6,869 nt of DNA from an uncultured Chthoniobacterales bacterium. GTDB taxonomy: Bacteria; Verrucomicrobiota; Verrucomicrobiia; Chthoniobacterales; UBA10450. The translations under genes were made by a program, and so were the position numbers. Shown here piece by piece: positions 4,535 through 6,869 of the stretch. Positions within the stretch are counted from its first letter, which is position 1. Each line of letters starts with the position of its first letter. Below the pieces are notes generated by a model that saw nothing but the letters and a program-made list of their open reading frames with translations, was not told the DNA's origin and did no database searches. The stretch spans positions 1 to 6,869 of the forward strand of contig CATPAT010000278.1 of NCBI GenBank assembly GCA_955652155.1. The letters run 5' to 3'.

Positions 4535-6869
4535 AAGCCTTTTCCGGGGTCGGCGCTTCTGCAGTCTGGGCTTCTTCTTCCGCCTGACTGACAACTGGCG
4601 CAATCGCCTGTAATTTTTCGCCTTTCCGCAAATCCATTAATTTTACGCCCATCGTATTGCGTCCGGTCTCGCGGATTTCTTTTACCCGGGTTCGCACCAT
4701 TTGGCCCTTGGTCGTGATCAGCATCATCTCGTCGCTGTCGCGCACGGTCAGAGCGCCGACCACGTCACCGGTCTTGGCGCCGGTTTTCATCGTGATGATG
4801 CCTTTGCCACCGCGTTTTTGTTTGCGGTAATCATCGAACGGCGTGCGCTTGCCGATCCCGTTTTCGCCGGCAACCAGAAGCATCGCGTTTGGATCGACAA
4901 GCGCGATGCCGACCACTTGATCTTTTTTGTCTGGGCGAATTCCCCAGACGCCGACTGTGTTCCGGCCCTGATCGCGCAATTGTTCCTCGTGAAATCGAAG
5001 ACTCATTCCTTCCTTGGTAATCAGAACAATCTCGTTATTGCCGCTTGTCAGCTTGGCGTCGATCAGGCGATCGCCTTTTTCAATTTGGATGGCGATGATC
5101 CCGCCTTTGCGAACGTTCCGATAATCGGAAAGGTTCGATTTCTTGACGATGCCGGACTGTGTCGCGAAGACGATGTGAAGATTTTCGTCCCAGGTTTGAT
5201 CGACCGCATTCGGGCCAACGCCCGATTTCTTTGATTGGATTCGAATCGTCGCGGCGATTTTCTCATCCGGTCTGAGTTCGAGAATGTTCGCGATCGAGCG
5301 TCCTTTGGCCGCGCGCCCCATCTCGGGGATTTCGTACACTTTTTCGACGTAGGCGCGGCCCGACTCCGTGAAAAACATCAGGTAGTCGTGCGTGGTCGCG
5401 GTGAAGAGATGCTCGATGAAATCGCCCTCTTCTTCTTCCGTCGCCCCCTCGCGCGTCGTCATCCCGATCACGCCTTTGCCGCCGCGCCGCTGCGCGCGGA
5501 ACGCGCTCACCGCCGTGCGTTTGATGAAACCGCCATGGGTGATGCTGATGATGCAGCCCTCATTGGCGATGAGATCTTCCATGTTGATCTCGCCTTCATC
5601 GACTGCGAACTGAGTTAAACGCGGCGACCCGTGTTTATCCCGCAATTCGCGCAGCTCTTTTTTGATAATGGTGAAAACGCGCTGCTCCTTGGCCAGAATG
5701 TCGCGCAGATCCTGGATCGTCTTGATTAGCTCCTTGTATTCGTTGTCGATCTTGTCCCGCTCGAGGCCGGTCAATTGATACAAGCGAAGATCGAGAATCT
5801 GGTTGGCCTGGTGCTCACTGAAGGCGTAACGCCCATCCGTCAGGCGCGCGGGATTGCGAATGAGAATGCCGATCTGTTCGACCTGCTTTTTGGTGAACTC
5901 GAACGCGAGCAATTTGATACGCGCCTCTTCGCGATTGGCTGATCCGCGAATGATGCGAATGAATTCGTCCAGATTCGCGAGCGCGATAAGATACCCTTCG
6001 AGGGTCTCGGCCCGTTCCTCGGCCTTGCGCAATTCGAAGCGCGTCCGACGTAAGACAACTTCACGGCGATGTTCGATGTAGGCCGCGTTCGCATCCTTGA
6101 GTGAGAGTAATTTCGGACGCCCGTGATCGATCGCCAGCATGATGACCGCGAACGAGCTTTCCATCGCGGTGTGCTTGTAAAGATTGTTAATGACGATCTT
6201 CGGATTCGCGTCACGCTTAAGCTCGATCACAACGCGCGTATTTTCGTCCGATTCATCGCGGACCGCCGTGATCTCGCTCAGAACTTTTTCGTTCACGAGA
6301 TCGGCGATACGCTCGACCAGCGTAGCGCGATTCACATTGTATGGAATCTCCGTGATGACGATCTGTTCTTTCCCGCCTTTGATTTCTTCAACGCCGGCTT
6401 TGCCGCGCACTTTCATGCTGCCGCGGCCGGTCTCGAGATACTGCTTAACGCCGCTGATGCCGCAGATCGCGCACCCGGTCGGGAAATCCGGCCCCTTCAC
6501 ATGCTTCATCAACTCATCGAGAGTGATGTCGGGGTCGTCGATTTGCGCGCAAATCCCATCGATCACTTCGACCAAATTGTGCGGCGGAATGTTCGTCGCC
6601 ATTCCAACCGCGATGCCGGTGCCGCCGTTGACGAGAAGATTTGGAAACGCCGCCGGGAAAACAGTCGGCTCCGTCCGCGTCTCGTCGTAGTTCGGAACGA
6701 AATCGACCGTGTCCTTATCCATGTCGACCATGAGCGCGGCGCCGAGATGGGTCATGCGCGCCTCGGTGTAACGCATCGCCGCGGGCGGATCGCCTTCGAC
6801 CGATCCGAAATTGCCCTGGCCGTCCACCAACCGCTCGCGCATCGCCCACGCCTGCGCCATGTGGACGAG
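4533..6869 (-). CDS. gyrA: DNA gyrase subunit A, 5' partial
   Basis: GyrA is the DNA breakage-reunion subunit of gyrase (A2B2), which introduces negative supercoils using ATP hydrolysed by GyrB. The frame is open to the window end (L-V-H before the first Met), so about the first 90 residues by E. coli numbering, including the quinolone-determining Ser83/Asp87 positions, lie outside. Residues are numbered from the Met at 6860. GQGNFGS (14-20) and AAMRYTE (27-33) give the catalytic Tyr31, equal to E. coli Tyr122. The tower and coiled-coil arms cover about 150-430, with LDLRLYQLTGLE at 356-367. The C-terminal beta-pinwheel has six recognisable blades. Its first carries the canonical GyrA box QRRGGKG (457-463), which separates GyrA from ParC, and the fifth has a near copy, QKRGGKG (681-687). 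Blade 3 has an extra loop near 543-558. A short Glu-rich tail ends the protein. A hairpin terminator lies directly downstream. Confidence 0.98.
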   Translation of the reverse strand, partial: LVHMAQAWAMRERLVDGQGNFGSVEGDPPAAMRYTEARMTHLGAALMVDMDKDTVDFVPNYDETRTEPTVFPAAFPNLLVNGGTGIAVGMATNIPPHNLVEVIDGICAQIDDPDITLDELMKHVKGPDFPTGCAICGISGVKQYLETGRGSMKVRGKAGVEEIKGGKEQIVITEIPYNVNRATLVERIADLVNEKVLSEITAVRDESDENTRVVIELKRDANPKIVINNLYKHTAMESSFAVIMLAIDHGRPKLLSLKDANAAYIEHRREVVLRRTRFELRKAEERAETLEGYLIALANLDEFIRIIRGSANREEARIKLLAFEFTKKQVEQIGILIRNPARLTDGRYAFSEHQANQILDLRLYQLTGLERDKIDNEYKELIKTIQDLRDILAKEQRVFTIIKKELRELRDKHGSPRLTQFAVDEGEINMEDLIANEGCIISITHGGFIKRTAVSAFRAQRRGGKGVIGMTTREGATEEEEGDFIEHLFTATTHDYLMFFTESGRAYVEKVYEIPEMGRAAKGRSIANILELRPDEKIAATIRIQSKKSGVGPNAVDQTWDENLHIVFATQSGIVKKSNLSDYRNVRKGGIIAIQIEKGDRLIDAKLTSGNNEIVLITKEGMSLRFHEEQLRDQGRNTVGVWGIRPDKKDQVVGIALVDPNAMLLVAGENGIGKRTPFDDYRKQKRGGKGIITMKTGAKTGDVVGALTVRDSDEMMLITTKGQMVRTRVKEIRETGRNTMGVKLMDLRKGEKLQAIAPVVSQAEEEAQTAEAPTPEKA

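Noticed and set aside
4701..5618. Two long plus-strand open frames opposite gyrA
   Set aside because: They are mirror frames of a strongly conserved gyrA reading frame and have no start signals or family motifs.
6184..6690. Plus-strand 168-codon frame opposite gyrA
   Set aside because: It is antisense to the conserved breakage-reunion domain, and its composition follows from the complementary codons.
4533..6869. ParC (topoisomerase IV) instead of GyrA
   Set aside because: The canonical GyrA box QRRGGKG and a full six-blade pinwheel are present, which ParC lacks.

Overview
The window looks like a chromosomal housekeeping and accessory segment from a Verrucomicrobiota bacterium, probably of the Chthoniobacterales (Spartobacteria) type. 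This assignment is inference. It rests on three things: a Hanks-type kinase with a split N-terminal zinc ribbon and a large C-terminal extracytoplasmic region, a thioredoxin whose N-terminal helical module I recognise from that group, and moderately GC-rich codon use. No rRNA, tRNA, CRISPR array, insertion sequence, integrase or attachment site was found.

Layout. Bases 2-3486 hold three plus-strand genes in a row: a membrane-anchored Ser/Thr protein kinase (5' end cut by the window edge), a secreted thioredoxin/nucleoredoxin-like protein with a WCGPC centre, and a small RF-1-domain protein with a GGQ motif that resembles the ArfB rescue factor. The gaps are 55 and 46 bp with no convincing terminator, so co-transcription is possible, but the three functions do not form an obvious pathway.

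Bases 3492-4175 on the minus strand hold a decayed gene for a secreted protein. Its coding signal runs through three segments, changing frame twice (near 3959-3969 and near 3600-3621). Its last segment resembles the end of an LprI-like (DUF1311) domain. It converges on the RF-like gene with only 5 bp between the two stop codons.

Bases 4305-4475 on the plus strand encode a tiny Thr-rich lipoprotein. A perfect 10-bp hairpin at 4502-4525 separates it from gyrA, which occupies the minus strand from 4533 to the window end and lacks its N-terminal ~90 residues.

The sequence does not show a convincing new multi-gene system. The most informative observation is the step-wise decay of the minus-strand gene, whose first junction falls in a short sequence that can be read as part of either flanking segment, as expected for deletion between short direct repeats.
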